A DNA stretch of 64,000 nt from Clarireedia homoeocarpa (GCA_001465935.1 LNKV01000002.1:1178001-1242000); one strand, 5' to 3'. Shown: positions 25,157 to 36,264, numbered from the stretch's first letter. A program made the numbers and translations. Notes: generated by a model from the letters alone, not told the origin.

Positions 25157-25785
25157 CACTGGTGCTACTTAATTGAGAAACCATGCTCACATGAACAAGT
25201 CATTCTCAGACCTAGTTAACATGTTTTATGGCGGGAAATAATAGCTGGACCCAACCAGGCTTCACATTACTGATACAGCAATCACAGGGTGAACAGCACC
25301 ATGGCCTCCAATATACTTAGTCAGGCACAGGATACCGGAACTTCGAGCCCTTCACGTTCTTGAAATTGGCAAATTCTCGACATTGTATGTCTATCAGCGG
25401 CGATAAATTGTACAATTTCAGTGCTGTATCGACTGAGAGTGCCGTCATGATTCACATATAAGTCGTATGAGCTTGCTCTTCACGATTAAAGAGTTGCGGC
25501 TTTCAAACACCTACTTCTATTTTGAGTCCGTGAAATATCATCTAGATCTAGCATTAGAATACGTGAGAAGGAGTTGAAAGCCCATTAGTATAAAATTCAA
25601 TTGAGTGGAGCTTTTGGGCCTTTGTATCTATACAACCAAAGTAGAGTGTATGATATACATCCTGCGACGACCCAACCTTCCACCTTTACCTATCTACTAA
25701 CCTTACTGAATGTTTCACTTCGAATTCTACTCCATCCTCATTTGCCATCACCTTTTTGGTCCTTTAATTCTGATATCACCATCCC
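25157..25785. other. Intergenic region
   Basis: Nothing beyond ordinary AT-rich flank is seen in this 0.63-kb region. Confidence 0.4.
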
Positions 25786-26181
25786 TCATGCTTCGCTGGT
25801 CTCATTCTCACCCTTCCCCTCGCCCTCAATGCTTTTCTCCTCGATTCCCGCTTCCACATCTCCCACGGGACCATACTTAGCCCACAACATTTTAAACCAG
25901 AATATCGACTCCATCGTCCCAGCGATCGATAGGCATGTAATGACAACGATCTTCACCGTTCGTGTAGCACCTAGATCTTTAAACCCTGCGGTTGGCATTG
26001 GCCCAGGGTTTTCACTTGATTTCGGTTTCGATTTCGGCTGTGGTTGAGGTTCCAATCGCGGATTTCTGAGCGCCTTGAATGTGGTGAAGCTTCTACTGCG
26101 GCTTCTTGGAGAACTGACAAAGAACTGCGATATTGTGGTTCTGGGGATGTGGGTTCGGCTTCTTGGGATGGCATTCCACAT
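25786..26181 (-). CDS. Small predicted mitochondrial single-pass membrane protein, 131 aa
   Basis: This is an intronless ATG-started frame. The N-terminus (residues 1-45) is Arg/Ser/Thr-rich with no acidic residue (MWNAIPRSRTHIPRTTISQF...), like a mitochondrial presequence. A polar K/P/Q linker follows. One hydrophobic segment lies at about residues 75-97 (VKIVVITCLSIAGTMESIFW), and the tail is acidic (about 30 residues, E/G-rich). This layout resembles small inner-membrane proteins such as respiratory-complex assembly factors, but I cannot assign a family. An overlapping frame on the opposite strand looks like a shadow. Confidence 0.55.
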   Translation of the reverse strand: MWNAIPRSRTHIPRTTISQFFVSSPRSRSRSFTTFKALRNPRLEPQPQPKSKPKSSENPGPMPTAGFKDLGATRTVKIVVITCLSIAGTMESIFWFKMLWAKYGPVGDVEAGIEEKSIEGEGKGENETSEA

Positions 26182-27124
26182 GGCTGGATTTGCACTGCTT
26201 GCAGGCAGATATGTGTGGAGAGAGATTAATTTGTTTATTGAGCGTTTTTAAGTGCTGGAAGCTGCTCAAGTCTTTCCACGCTTTTATAAAGGGGTAAGAT
26301 TACGAGATACGTGATTGCATCGCTAGGAATCTTGCACAGCCAAAAGAATTGAGTCATCCTCGGACCGGTTTCTCCCGAATGCTGAAAGTCGCTTGGCGGT
26401 TACATCCTCATGCTCACCCTCATCATATCAATCTTCTTTTGAGCTCTTAAACTTCTTAACCTGTTCGTCTCATGGAAAGTTAGATCTTGGGTCTCAAGAT
26501 CTCAATGACTCTTGAAGGCAGGAGACCGTTGCAAATTTGCGCTAGACTTGTACAGGTACTTGTGTCTTGTACCATGTACACCCCATGTACACCCCAACTG
26601 AAGACCTCCTCCGAGAATCACTGTCGAACCAAGAATGGTATGGGATTCAACTAGTCAGCCTTCTATCAAGACCTGACGGTAAGATGCGATCAACATTACT
26701 GTTCATTTCACTGATTGCGATTCGTATGAACAAACACCCCTTTTGCTACAAGCTCTTCGCCATAGTACCACAATATATATCGATGCAAAGAAACTGCAAA
26801 GCTTTCTTAACTGTGAATAAACTGAGCCCTGAATAATGGATAAATGAAGCAAGATCTATAAACACGTTAGAAAGGACGGCCTGTTGCTCAGATGGATAGT
26901 CTATCAAAACTGGAAGAGATGGCATCGTCGCACCGCATGCTCTATTCAGAGACAAGATGACATGTACAACAAAACCATCCCCAAACCATCATGATGTGTC
27001 TCAATCTAGATCGACAATTTCCCAAATTACTGTATCATGTCCCCAGTTTCTCTTGTCGATCTTTTCGCAAAAGTCAAAACAGTATATCTTCACTTCAAGT
27101 CAACTGTGCGAAACGAAAAAAGAC
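26182..27124. other. Intergenic region
   Basis: No supported gene is present. A CATGTACACCC repeat pair lies near 26573-26594. Confidence 0.4.
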
Positions 27125-27796
27125 ATGGAACCTCCAATCACCAAGCCTTCCCTAAGAAGTCGTTCATCATCGTCTTCTGCTCTAAGACCCTCTACACCAC
27201 GACCCGCCACCCCGCGGCCTTCCACTTCAAAACAATCCACACCACGTCCGTCCGCCCCAAGACCCTCCACTCCAGGAGTGTCCTTCCTACACACAACCGA
27301 TTTCCTCAATCCTCGCACTCCACCCCGAATAAACCTAGCAAACACTCCAAACGCCCTCGCTTCGTCGCCTTTCTCTCCCGTCGCTCGCACTCGCGAGTCC
27401 GAGACACCGGAGCTGAGATCCAAAACATCACTTACACTTTCGTTGCCCGAACAGGAGCATTTCGGTCAACCCAGTATCAATCTACCTGGCCTGCCCATTC
27501 CACGAGAAGCATTTGCTTCACTGAATATCGACGAGCGAAGATCGCTTGTGGTGATGGAAGGAATGAAAGGAGATGGAGAGTTGGAAGAAATGAAAGTAAT
27601 GGCGAAGAAGGATGAAAATGCCGGTATTGAGGAGCAGGATGTGGTACATGAGATAGGAACGCAAGAGCAAAGAACGGAATTCGACAACGAAGAGACGTCA
27701 GAAGAGACGGTAGATGAGTATGAGGGGAGATATGGGGGGCTGCGAAGATGTTGGGGATCCATTAAATGGAGATGCTGGTGCCATCGACGGTCGTGA
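27125..27796 (+). CDS. Hypothetical Ser/Pro-repeat protein, 223 aa
   Basis: The frame is open from an ATG at 26957. The start at 27125 (MEPPITKPSL) is preferred because the upstream part looks like leader sequence. After an SRSSSSS stretch comes a degenerate R-P-(S/A)-T-P repeat (RPSTPRPATPRPSTSKQSTP), six to seven copies within residues 20-55. A short ordered element follows (FGQPSINLPGLPIPREAFAS, then LNIDERRSLVVMEGMKG), then an acidic region (EEQDVVHEIG...EETSEETVDEYEG). The C-terminus reads RRCWGSIKWRCWCHRRS. It is a mostly disordered protein of unknown function. The Cys/Trp-rich end may be an unspliced artefact: the true gene could splice out before it. Confidence 0.45.
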   Translation: MEPPITKPSLRSRSSSSSALRPSTPRPATPRPSTSKQSTPRPSAPRPSTPGVSFLHTTDFLNPRTPPRINLANTPNALASSPFSPVARTRESETPELRSKTSLTLSLPEQEHFGQPSINLPGLPIPREAFASLNIDERRSLVVMEGMKGDGELEEMKVMAKKDENAGIEEQDVVHEIGTQEQRTEFDNEETSEETVDEYEGRYGGLRRCWGSIKWRCWCHRRS

Positions 27797-29335
27797 TAAC
27801 TCGTATGGGCGGTTCTGGGTTTTGCGTGGAAACTTTTTTGCTAGCTGCCGGTCTAGGTTGAATCCATTACTATTCGTTATCCACCGCAATTTATTTCATG
27901 GAAAGTGCCTTAGAGTATGATCCACAACAATAAAACGAGAAGAAACTTTCTCATCAAGAAGACTCAGAGAACGTGACGACGAACCAAGCCACAAACGACT
28001 GCAAGGCCGGAAGAATCTTTCATCTTTGTTCCGTTTGTTCAACGGTCCTTCTTCATCGCCTATCTTTAGAACCCGCCGAAGAACAGAATAACGGCCCACC
28101 CACCTTCCCAAACCGTCACTACGGAGCAACGACATGTATCCCGAGCGAGCCAATAACAATTTAGGCAGACTTACCCGCTCGGATGCTAGATCCTCAGCCG
28201 AGTTCCGATTTGATATTGTTTCTCTACTCCCCAGCCACGAAGATTCTTTTCCCATTTCCTTCTCGTTGACATGTGCATTGCACTATGGAGTATCGTATGG
28301 ATAATCACGCAAAACTGTTCCTAAATATTCCTACGACAACCATGCCATCGCGAAATCATTGACATGAAATACCACGCCCTCGGTGATAGTTATCCCGCAT
28401 CGTGTCTGTCAACGCTTCTAGATGCCTTCTTAGCTATCTCACTGCATTGCATCGTCAGTGACAAACCGTCGCACAGAAAACGCCACAAGTCTGCTACATG
28501 CAGTATGTTGTATCGCCTGTAGGTAAACTCCGTCTGGCAAAACCCCGGGCTTCGAGTCTAGGCGTCCTACGGCGCAGTAATCGTAGGCGCAGTCGACCCG
28601 GTTATCGTTAAAATAAGCCTTAACACATCTACAGTAGTAAACATTGGGCATTTGCGGATACCAAACGCTGAAAAGAAAGCAAATGCAAGGGACTAACTAG
28701 CCCTCGGCTTTCCTAAAATTCAAAGTGGGCTTCCTATATTGTATTGAATCTGGACCTCGATATCGTTCCTCATCTTTCTCTTCGCCATATTAATTTTTGC
28801 TGCAAGTGCTCGGATGTCTTGCCGATTTGGTTAAATTCGACATATGCCTCAGCTATCATTGATGAGGCGAATTCCATCAGCAAAGGTCGGGCAATGACCA
28901 TAAGGATCCTCACCGCATGGTATTTGGCGAGATGCATGCATGCATGCGTCTATCGGCTGCAAGTGAAGGGGGGGTGGATATCAAGTCGATAGCCAGAACG
29001 GGCCGAGCTGATTGTACTAGATTATGGCATTTTCTATGCCTGGAGGTCTTAACCATACGATTGTCATGGTTGGGATACCCTACAGTAAGCAAAGCAGTTG
29101 GCGTGGCTCGTCAAGCCATATCTGGACGCGAGGTGGGTTGTTTGGTGAGATATTCGGAAAATTGTTTTTTCCACCAGAAAGAATCTGTCAAAGAGAATCA
29201 TGGTTCTTTGATAAATATATATAGAGAAGAGGCTATCTCTGTGTAATGCTCAGAAAACTTTCCTGAACCATATCTACCATCGAGTCCGATCACCCTAATC
29301 GAGCCATCCAAACAGCTACCTCACTACAAGTCAAA
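27797..29335. other. Intergenic region, no firm gene
   Basis: Two short minus-strand frames lie here: 27896-28255 (119 codons, no known domain) and 28439-28651 (70 codons, Cys-containing). Neither has enough support. An ATGC microsatellite lies at 28934-28947. Confidence 0.4.
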
Positions 29336-29865
29336 ATGCTCACCTCAATCTTCACCTCTCTCCTCACCCTTGGCACACTCGGCCTCTCCTCTCCCATCCC
29401 GGCTCCAGCTCCTGCTGCCATTGCCGAACGCGACACAGCCGAACTCTACATCCTCTCCAACTGCTACAGCAATGTAACCAAAGCCTCTTACGCCGCAGCC
29501 TTCTGGTACTACCCAGACTTCCTCCCCGACTACCCCGAACCCCAAGCCGTTGCCAACATCTCCTCATCCAAAGCCGTCACATTCGAGGGCAAGAAGATCT
29601 CCATCTCGTCGCCTTTCATCCTCAAGGCCACCATCCCCAAGAATGCCACCGATGCTGAATATCTGGCTATCGTAGCCCCGGCAACTACAAGTTCTTTTGC
29701 TGGTAACTCGGCTGTTATTAAGGGTAGTGGAGATATCTTTTACCAGCCCCAACCGAATGTTAACTGTTACTACAACTATGGTATTCGAGACGTAAGTGTT
29801 TCTAGTATGGCGTTGAGGGACATGTTACTAATTGGAATCGATAGAACCAAACTGAAGACCCATAG
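29336..29865 (+). CDS. Small secreted protein, 158 aa
   Basis: Two exons, 29336-29791 and 29845-29865, are joined in phase 0 by a 53-nt intron (GTAAGT...ATAG with a TACTAAT branch site). The second exon adds only NQTEDP and the stop. Residues 1-18 form a signal peptide (MLTSIFTSLLTLGTLGLSSP). A P/A-rich propeptide-like segment ends at AERD. The mature part is rich in aromatic residues and Asn, with few Cys (SNCYSNVT, NVNCYYNYGIRD), which may form one disulfide. N-glycosylation sequons are visible (NVT, NIS, NAT, NQT). No catalytic motif is recognised. It is likely an extracellular protein of unknown role; an effector role would be speculation. Confidence 0.75.
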
Positions 29866-30519
29866 GCTAGCTATGATTAGCGAAAAGGAACCTGCTGTTG
29901 AAGCTGTTTGGCTGTGGGAGAGTTTAGAGCTGGGGCGCTTGGCGTGCTGAACATGACTAGATTCGATAATTTATGATGGTATGACTGCGTAATGGTATAA
30001 TGATTCATGACGGATATAATGATATGGTATACAAAAAAAAATAGACATCTTGTTCCCACGACTCCTTCTCTGCCCCCATTGCTCCCGTAAATGCAATTAT
30101 TGGGAAAATAAAAGCTGATAATAGAATAAAATCTCGTTCGACCTTTTTGGGGGGGGGGGGGTTGGAGAAGGGGGGAAACTTCTCTAATGTTGTGTATCTG
30201 ACAGTCAGCCTTTTCAAAACAATTATGCAGTCTTACCCAACTATTTGATCCCGATATCTCCAATCTCACTCATGAAAGACATACAGATCCTCATCCTGCA
30301 TCTCCGACCATGATCTTCACCAAACCATCAGTAGAAAGAGATCTACTTCACTCATACCTAAATAATCTTACTTCATCAAAGCACCCTATATAGCACCCAC
30401 GCTTGCCCCCACAAACGCAACCATACCGAAATAGCAAACGCATCCTGAACACTGTGCTCGAGTTTCGCCCATAAAAACCCCATCAGCAGACTCCCCAACC
30501 CTAGCATGAATTCATATCA
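29866..30519. other. Intergenic region with G13 homopolymer (30149-30161)
   Basis: No gene is seen. The HisKA-coding part of the histidine kinase relic downstream may begin here, but it is too degraded to read. Confidence 0.4.
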
Positions 30520-32915
30520 ATGATACAGAATTGCAGTGGGACTCTTTTGGTAAGATCTATCCCTAGTGGCTTATAGACTCTGCTCATCATTACTGCAGGA
30601 CACGATCAATCACGTACTGGACTACGGCAAAATCAACTCATTCAGCAATTCGGGCAGTCCGCATGGTATGCTTCAATACCCAAACATCTTGACGTCCTCG
30701 TACTAATGGTAGTGAAAGATACAATATCGAATGAGCTTTATCAAACAACCAACCTTGCTTTGTTGTGCGAAGATCTGGTGAACGGAATGACTGTGGCGGG
30801 AGATTTTCGAGGAGCCGGGTCCACAGACATTTCTAACGCCGTTTCGAACGACCTCGAGATCTCCCAAAATCCTCCACTATCGGCTGTGGAAATCATTTTG
30901 GACATCGAGCATCAAGACAGGAACTTTATAGTACAGGCCAGTATTGATACTTATCCCCACACAGTCTAGAACTGTCTAACAAATAGAACTAGGCGCACTG
31001 CAACGAATTGTGATGAATATTTTTGGCAATGCACAAAAGTATACCACATCTGGCTACATTTTGGTCCAAGTTGGACTTCGGAAAATGCATCAAAATGATT
31101 CTAAGGAGTCGGCTAGCACATCAAGCGAGAATTTCGTGATACATGTAAGGGACACTGGAAAGGGAATGTCCTCTGAGTATATGGAGTGAAAGCTTTATCG
31201 GCCGTTTGCTCAAGAAGACAGCTTTGCCACAGAAGTTGGACTTGGACTTTCTATCGTGTAAGTGACATTGTACAATACTCTACCAATCGAAAAGATATTT
31301 CAATGTTAGGAGCTCTCGGAAATGGCTTTTGAATGAATTAGAACATATAATTAATGAAAACAGGTGGAGCATTATCAACCAGCTTCGAGGAAAGATACTT
31401 GTACGGAGCGAGCTTGGGAAAGGCATCGATGTCGAGATTACAATTCAGATCGAGAGATCTGATGGGTCAGAGCCCGCTCAAACCGGGTCTGGCGGGCGGG
31501 CTAAAGCATCAGAAGATGCCCAGGGGGCTATTCAGGCCCTCCAGACGCGTGTCTCGGGCAAGCGTGTCCTGATATCTCGAGCCGTCCAACAAAAGGGTGC
31601 CTCTCGACCTCGAGAAGTATATTGGAACCGTATTGAGCGATACTGTTCTGGGTGGTTGTAAATGTCCTTTTCGCTGTTTCTACTCCTTTCCCCAAATTTA
31701 TACTTGCTATAAAACATTCAGGGCCAGCCTGTCTCGGTTGCATTTCTGAGCATTAGTAATATTCAATACTAACTCCAAGTCTTTAGTAATTACGAGGTCA
31801 TATCGGGAGATGGAGATAAGAGACAGTTTAAACAGGTTGACCTGATCATAACTGACCATGATGAGTTGGCAAATGCGGATCCCTCAGACATGTTCGATGG
31901 TCAACGTATCTTGGTCATCCACAGTTACATGGCTTGTCGCCAGGATATGAGGCAGTGCCGGCTTCAAGTAGGAGGTATTCACGCTCCCATTGGACCTTTC
32001 AAACTAGCAAGATGCATTTTGGCAGTCTTAGACCAGGATGTATTACCAACAGTGTTAGCACCTAGCAACAAATCGACTAGGGGTAAGTCAACACTATCAC
32101 CCTTACCTATAGAACGCCTGTCTACTCATGGAAACCGATTTACAGATCTTGGAGTTACTACGCAACCACCTAAAACATTACCAAATCCTAACAAATCACC
32201 GACTAATAATGACTCAGTTCAAAAGCTTACACTAGCCCCCAAAGCGCAAGATGACGTCTGCAACCAAGTATTCGCCAGTTTCCGTACTATATCTTCTTAG
32301 ACACCGTCCCAGGTTACATCTCAAACACCAACAGGAGTCGCACTATCCAGTTCTCTTGAGCAAAAGTCGCCATCAGTTTCTTTAGATTCTACTTTTGGGC
32401 TTCATATTCTTGCTGTAGACGATAATGTGCTAAATTTTCGACTCATTCACCGATACCTACTCAAGCGCAAGTCAGATTTTGTCAGTACAGCGCGCAATGG
32501 AATAGAAGCCGTCGCTTCCGTGGGAGAAGCTGCAAACAAGGGCACGCACTTTGACATCATATTCATGGATATCTCGATGCCTGAGATGGACGGCTTGGAG
32601 GCAACAAGACTAATAAGAAGCATTGAGCGCAGCTTCGTACATCTCCCTGTGTCTGAGGATATTAGCGTGGTTAATATTCCTATAGAGGAGGATAATTTGA
32701 CCGAAGACAGGAGTGAGAAGAAAGAGCAAGGAGGTTCCGTAAAGAAGGGAGCGCATCGTGCATACGTGGTTGCATTGACCGGCTTAGCTAGTCGGCGTGA
32801 CCGAGATGAGGCAGAGGCGAGTGGGTTTGACGACTTCTTGACGAAGCCTATTTCTTTCGAGAAGATTGGGGGTTTATTAGAGCAGCTGAGCACGAACAAG
32901 GTAGTGGAGAAATGA
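30520..32915 (+). pseudogene. Hybrid histidine kinase (HATPase + receiver), degenerate
   Basis: This is a two-component phosphorelay sensor relic. Readable exons with intact splice signals are 30520-30549, 30599-30665, 30713-30940, 30987-31257 and 31364 onward. The first joins into the helix after the phospho-His (GTLLDTINHVLDYGKIN); the phospho-His itself is upstream and unreadable. The HATPase has an N-box (NIFGNAQKYT), G1 (DTGKGM) and G2 (GLGLSIV). The C-terminal receiver begins HILAVDDNVLNF, with phospho-acceptor Asp in IIFMDISMPEMDG and Lys in FLTKPIS. Lesions are TGA at 31187-31189 (where the family usually has E-R-K), a frame change around 31570-31610 and stops after it, and TAG at 32298-32300. 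The receiver frame stays open to its natural TGA (32913). Because no start and no phosphorylatable His are readable, it is unlikely to make a working sensor. Confidence 0.82.
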
Positions 32916-33101
32916 CGGATTGTAGAGGACATAGGAATATGGTGGGTGTTTAAAAGCTAGGGATTATTCTACTATGCTTCATATCCACCTCGAGTGCCAG
33001 TATTTTGAGTGTTGCGGATGGTTTATGAGAGACAGGGCACCAACTCGAGTTGATGGGCGCTAGAGATCGAGCATGCATCACGCATATCGTTAGGGTCATA
33101 C

Positions 33102-33610
33102 AGAAATGTTAAAAGATTACTTGATGCGGAGGCTTTGATCGAAGGGAAGAACAAGAGAAAATGCACACCACTCGAGCGAGCAGCAGCCAACGGGCATCGG
33201 GAGATAGTCGGACCACTACTTGCAAAGGATGCAAACATTAACCAACAGACTAGCGAAACCTGAAATGTCTTATATGGAGCTGCTGTCGAAGGGAGTATAG
33301 CTATAGTACGAATGTTAATAGATCATAAGGCCGAGATCAACGCTCAAGGTGAGTTTTATGGCAATACTCTTCAAGCTGCAGCATCTAGATATCATTTACC
33401 CATTTTGCAGCTGCTCTTTGATATCAAGGCTATAATGAGAGGTGGCCACCATTGAATTTGGTTCAAGTCATAGGTATATCCAAATGGTCAAATTATTTCT
33501 CGAAAAGTCACTGAACCGTCCGTTGCTAACTATTATGGATTGACACCACTACACACAGCATGAAATAGTGTAAATCTCGAAATTGCTAAGTTTCTACTTG
33601 AAGCCTCTGC
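33102..33610 (+). pseudogene. Ankyrin-repeat relic
   Basis: Frame 33102 onward reads ankyrin-like repeats: KCTPLERAAANGHREIVGPL, LYGAAVEGSIAIVRMLIDHK then AEINAQG, and YGNTLQAAASRYHLPILQLL. A TGA interrupts at 33261-33263 and another after about 33450. A further piece in another register (33527-33605) reads YGLTPLHTA-stop-NSVNLEIAKFLLE, with TGA at 33561-33563. The YGNxLQAA type repeat is characteristic of large fungal NACHT/ankyrin proteins, so this is probably the tail of such a gene. No start, NACHT or other N-terminal domain is visible. Confidence 0.7.
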
Positions 33611-33798
33611 ATTTGAAGCTACCGGTAGGGATAGTAATAGTTGTATAGTATTTTCTGTACTGCTATAGGAGGACATAACGATCTCGTTCGACTAATATAT
33701 TTATCACACGTTAGTGACTAATTGTGGTCATATGATATAAGTGGCAGTTCGACGATTCCTAATTAACTGATCTCGCCAGAGATTATATATACGATTGA

Positions 33799-34595
33799 TT
33801 ATTCCAATGATATTATCTTGACGTAGTCAAGAATAATCATTGAGATGGACGGGAAGGTGCTATTAGCGATGGAGCCCATAGACATCGCATTAGAGCTGGT
33901 GTTGTTACTTTTGTTCTTAGTGTAGCTGTATTCGCTAGTGTGTCCAGGATTGACTGGACTAATTGCGGTGTAAGTAGTGTTCGCGGAACCTCGACCGTCT
34001 GGCACTGGTTTGAGAAGCTCATCACGCTCCGATATTGTAAGGCCCTTGTTGAGTCTCCACCTCTTGCTATTCTCGAGGAAGGAGCGTCTCCTATTAGACT
34101 GTCAGATTCGCTGCCTAGAGGAGCCAGAAGGATTGAATCCGGTACTTACGAAGCATAGAAATTATATCCAGGCCGAAGTTTCTCTTGAATTTCAATGAAT
34201 GTGAGATTCTCGACAAGATATATACAGCAAATAACAGGCCTAAAGCATTCCCAATGCTCCTTGGTCATGGTCTTGCCTTTTGGTGGGATAATACTTGTGA
34301 ACAGAGATGTGACCTCTGTATCCGCTAAGTTTGCTAGTTTTTCTGTATTCTGCTGATGTGCTATCTTACCCCGTAGAATTTCTTGAACAGTTTTAATACT
34401 GTTGGGCTCATACAACTCAATATTTGCTTGGGAACATCCTCTTTCTCGCAACTTGACACGAACTTCTTTCCAGAGAACTTCATTGTCATATGTTCCCCCT
34501 GCGATACTTGATGATCGTATCAAATCATTAGCAATTTGCAACGCCGATTCTGTTAATTTCTTTTGAATCTTTTCGATATCGTAGTGGCCAACCAT
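33799..34595 (-). CDS. Clr5-domain-like protein, 245 aa
   Basis: Two exons on the minus strand, 34595-34150 and 34090-33799, are joined by a 59-nt intron (GTAAGT...ATAG) with consistent phase. The centre of the protein reads TKEHWECFRPVICCIYLVEN then LTFIEIQEKLRPGYNFYAS. It continues into exon 2 as RRSFLENSKRWRLNKG. This follows the Clr5 pattern (W-x3-(K/R)P-x-I-x2-(L/I)Y ... T(L/F)xEI ... GF ... W.L.K) found in fungal putative DNA-binding proteins. The domain is internal here rather than N-terminal. The N-terminal 100 residues are helical and charged. The C-terminus is Ser/Asn/Thr-rich. It lies just downstream of a C2H2-like gene on the same strand. Confidence 0.6.
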
Positions 34596-34698
34596 CGGAA
34601 GAGAGGATTTCCTATGACCATCCGAAGCGTCGGATTTTCAGATCTCATCGGAATCAAGTCCTTGCTCTGGGCTCAAAGTCATGCCCCTATACAATCGG

Positions 34699-35419
34699 TT
34701 AACTAGCGGCCCTAACCGATGGTAATTTTGCGGTAATGCTCTCTAGGGTGTTTTCGGGTATTCCAGATGCACCTCTATCAGCTAGCATATCGTGATTCAT
34801 GTAGCCACTTCTGTTGCTATTGAAGTTTCTCTCTTCGTCCATAGGAATATAGTCCAAGGATGGTTCTTCTACTTGCATCATCCAATGCTTCAACACTGAC
34901 ATACTTGGCCATCCACCCTCTGATTTCTGTTTCTTATCTATATCGTCAGACTTTTGTCTTAAATGTGCTCTCCTGAGATATGCAGCATTTTGATGATCCT
35001 TGAGCTTATCTTTTCTCGAAAACTGTTTGTGACAGCCGTAGTATGGACAAGCGTAGCAGATAGTATTTACTTTGTGTTCGCGAATATAACGATTGAGGTC
35101 AGTCCAAAAGCTATAGGACTTACAGCAGGAGTAACACATGTACCCAGACCGAGGCTGTGTTGTAACAATAAGCGGTGCATGGGAAACAGATTACTATATC
35201 CGTCTCATTGAAGTCGGATCCTGTAGTATTATGAGTGAAGTCGAATGGGGAATATAAAGCTCTAGTATCATATGTAGGTAGTGACAATTGTTCAGTACCA
35301 ACAGAATCCTCTCTGCGAGAAGTCACTTCAACGGGGTTTTCCTTATCGATTAAACCCCCGCCATAGCCACCCACCACTTTACCCCACTGCTGCCTAGACG
35401 CGCCCGTCGAGACATGCAT
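34699..35419 (-). CDS. C2H2-like zinc-finger protein, 226 aa
   Basis: Two exons, 35419-35195 and 35154-34699, are joined in phase by a 40-nt intron (GTAATC...ACAG). The finger region after the junction reads YMCYSCCKSYSFWTDLNRYI-REHK, then ICYACPYYGCHKQFSRKDKL-KDHQ. This is the pattern of fungal C2H2 proteins with (R/D)LKRH and RRDKLKDH helices. Finger 1 has Tyr where the first zinc His is expected (NRY-IREH), so it may be weakened. Finger 2 has Cys-x4-Cys and DH, with the next His after an unusual NAAYLRRAH spacing. The rest is polar. It is probably a DNA-binding protein in decline or an unusual variant. Confidence 0.6.
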
Positions 35420-35498
35420 TGTTCATTCTTGACCAGAATAACACAACAATCTCCAACCATCCAGTCAGTCATTGTTGCTGTCGTTGTCCAACTACACC

Positions 35499-36264
35499 AT
35501 GGCCGCCTCATCCCAAATCACCTTATCACAAGCTCTCCCGTCCGAGTTCGAAACCTTTCCCCCGCTCAAACACCTCGCATTTTCTCTCACCAAGATCAAC
35601 CAGCTTATGTTCCCTTCTGGTCTCGATTCCTCAGATATATCAAGGCTCGCGTCACAACTCCAAGAACGAGCCACGAATGATGGTTCCAAGTTTATCAAAG
35701 CCGTTTCATCTGATGGAGAAATCGTAGGGTTTGCGGAATGGATTTATTTCACCGAAGAAGGTGGAATGCCCAAAAAGCCTAGAAACTTCCCAGAGAATTG
35801 GGGCCCAAATGCTAAGAGCGAGCTGTGTAATTTGTTCTTTGGTAGTTTAAATGATGCTAGGATGGAGGCGATGGGGGGGAAGAGATGTCTCGGTATGTTT
35901 ATTCACTTGTAATCTCTCACCCAGACCTTTTGATTTCCGTTCTTTCCATCTCCAAGTCCTCACCCATCACCCCCAATTCAAGAATCTGAACATTTTCTTA
36001 TTCGAAACAGTCCTCCAAATTCTTGTGGTTCATCCATTCCATCAAGGGAAGGGAATAGGAACGCTACTTCTCCAAGAAGGACTTCGTCAAGCTGATGAAT
36101 TGGGAGTACCCGTATGGCTCGAAGCATCGGAGAAAGGTAGACCACTGTACAGGAAGCTTGGCTTCAATGATGTTAAGACAATAAAAATTGATCTCGCCGA
36201 GTGGGGTGGGGTTGGAATAGATGAGCATGTTTGTATGCTTCGAGAGGCCCATGTTGAGAGTTAG
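35499..36264 (+). CDS. GNAT-family N-acetyltransferase
   Basis: This is an acetyl-CoA-dependent acyltransferase of unknown substrate. Two exons, 35499-35892 and 36011-36264, are joined by a 118-nt intron (GTATGT...ACAG) that splits a Val codon. The N-terminal region contains IVGFAEWIYF (strand preceding the fold core). The second exon carries the acetyl-CoA pyrophosphate loop LVVHPFHQGKGIGTLLL, matching the Q-x-x-G-x-G/A motif. It continues LGVPVWLEASEKGRPLYRKL-GF, the typical GNAT end. The start at 35499 (MAASSQITLSQAL) is the first true ATG. At about 215 aa it matches fungal single-domain GNATs. Confidence 0.88.

Noticed and set aside
27896..28255. 119-codon ATG-started minus-strand frame.
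   Set aside because: It is composed mainly of R/S/L-rich sequence with no recognisable family or splice extension; chance cannot be excluded.
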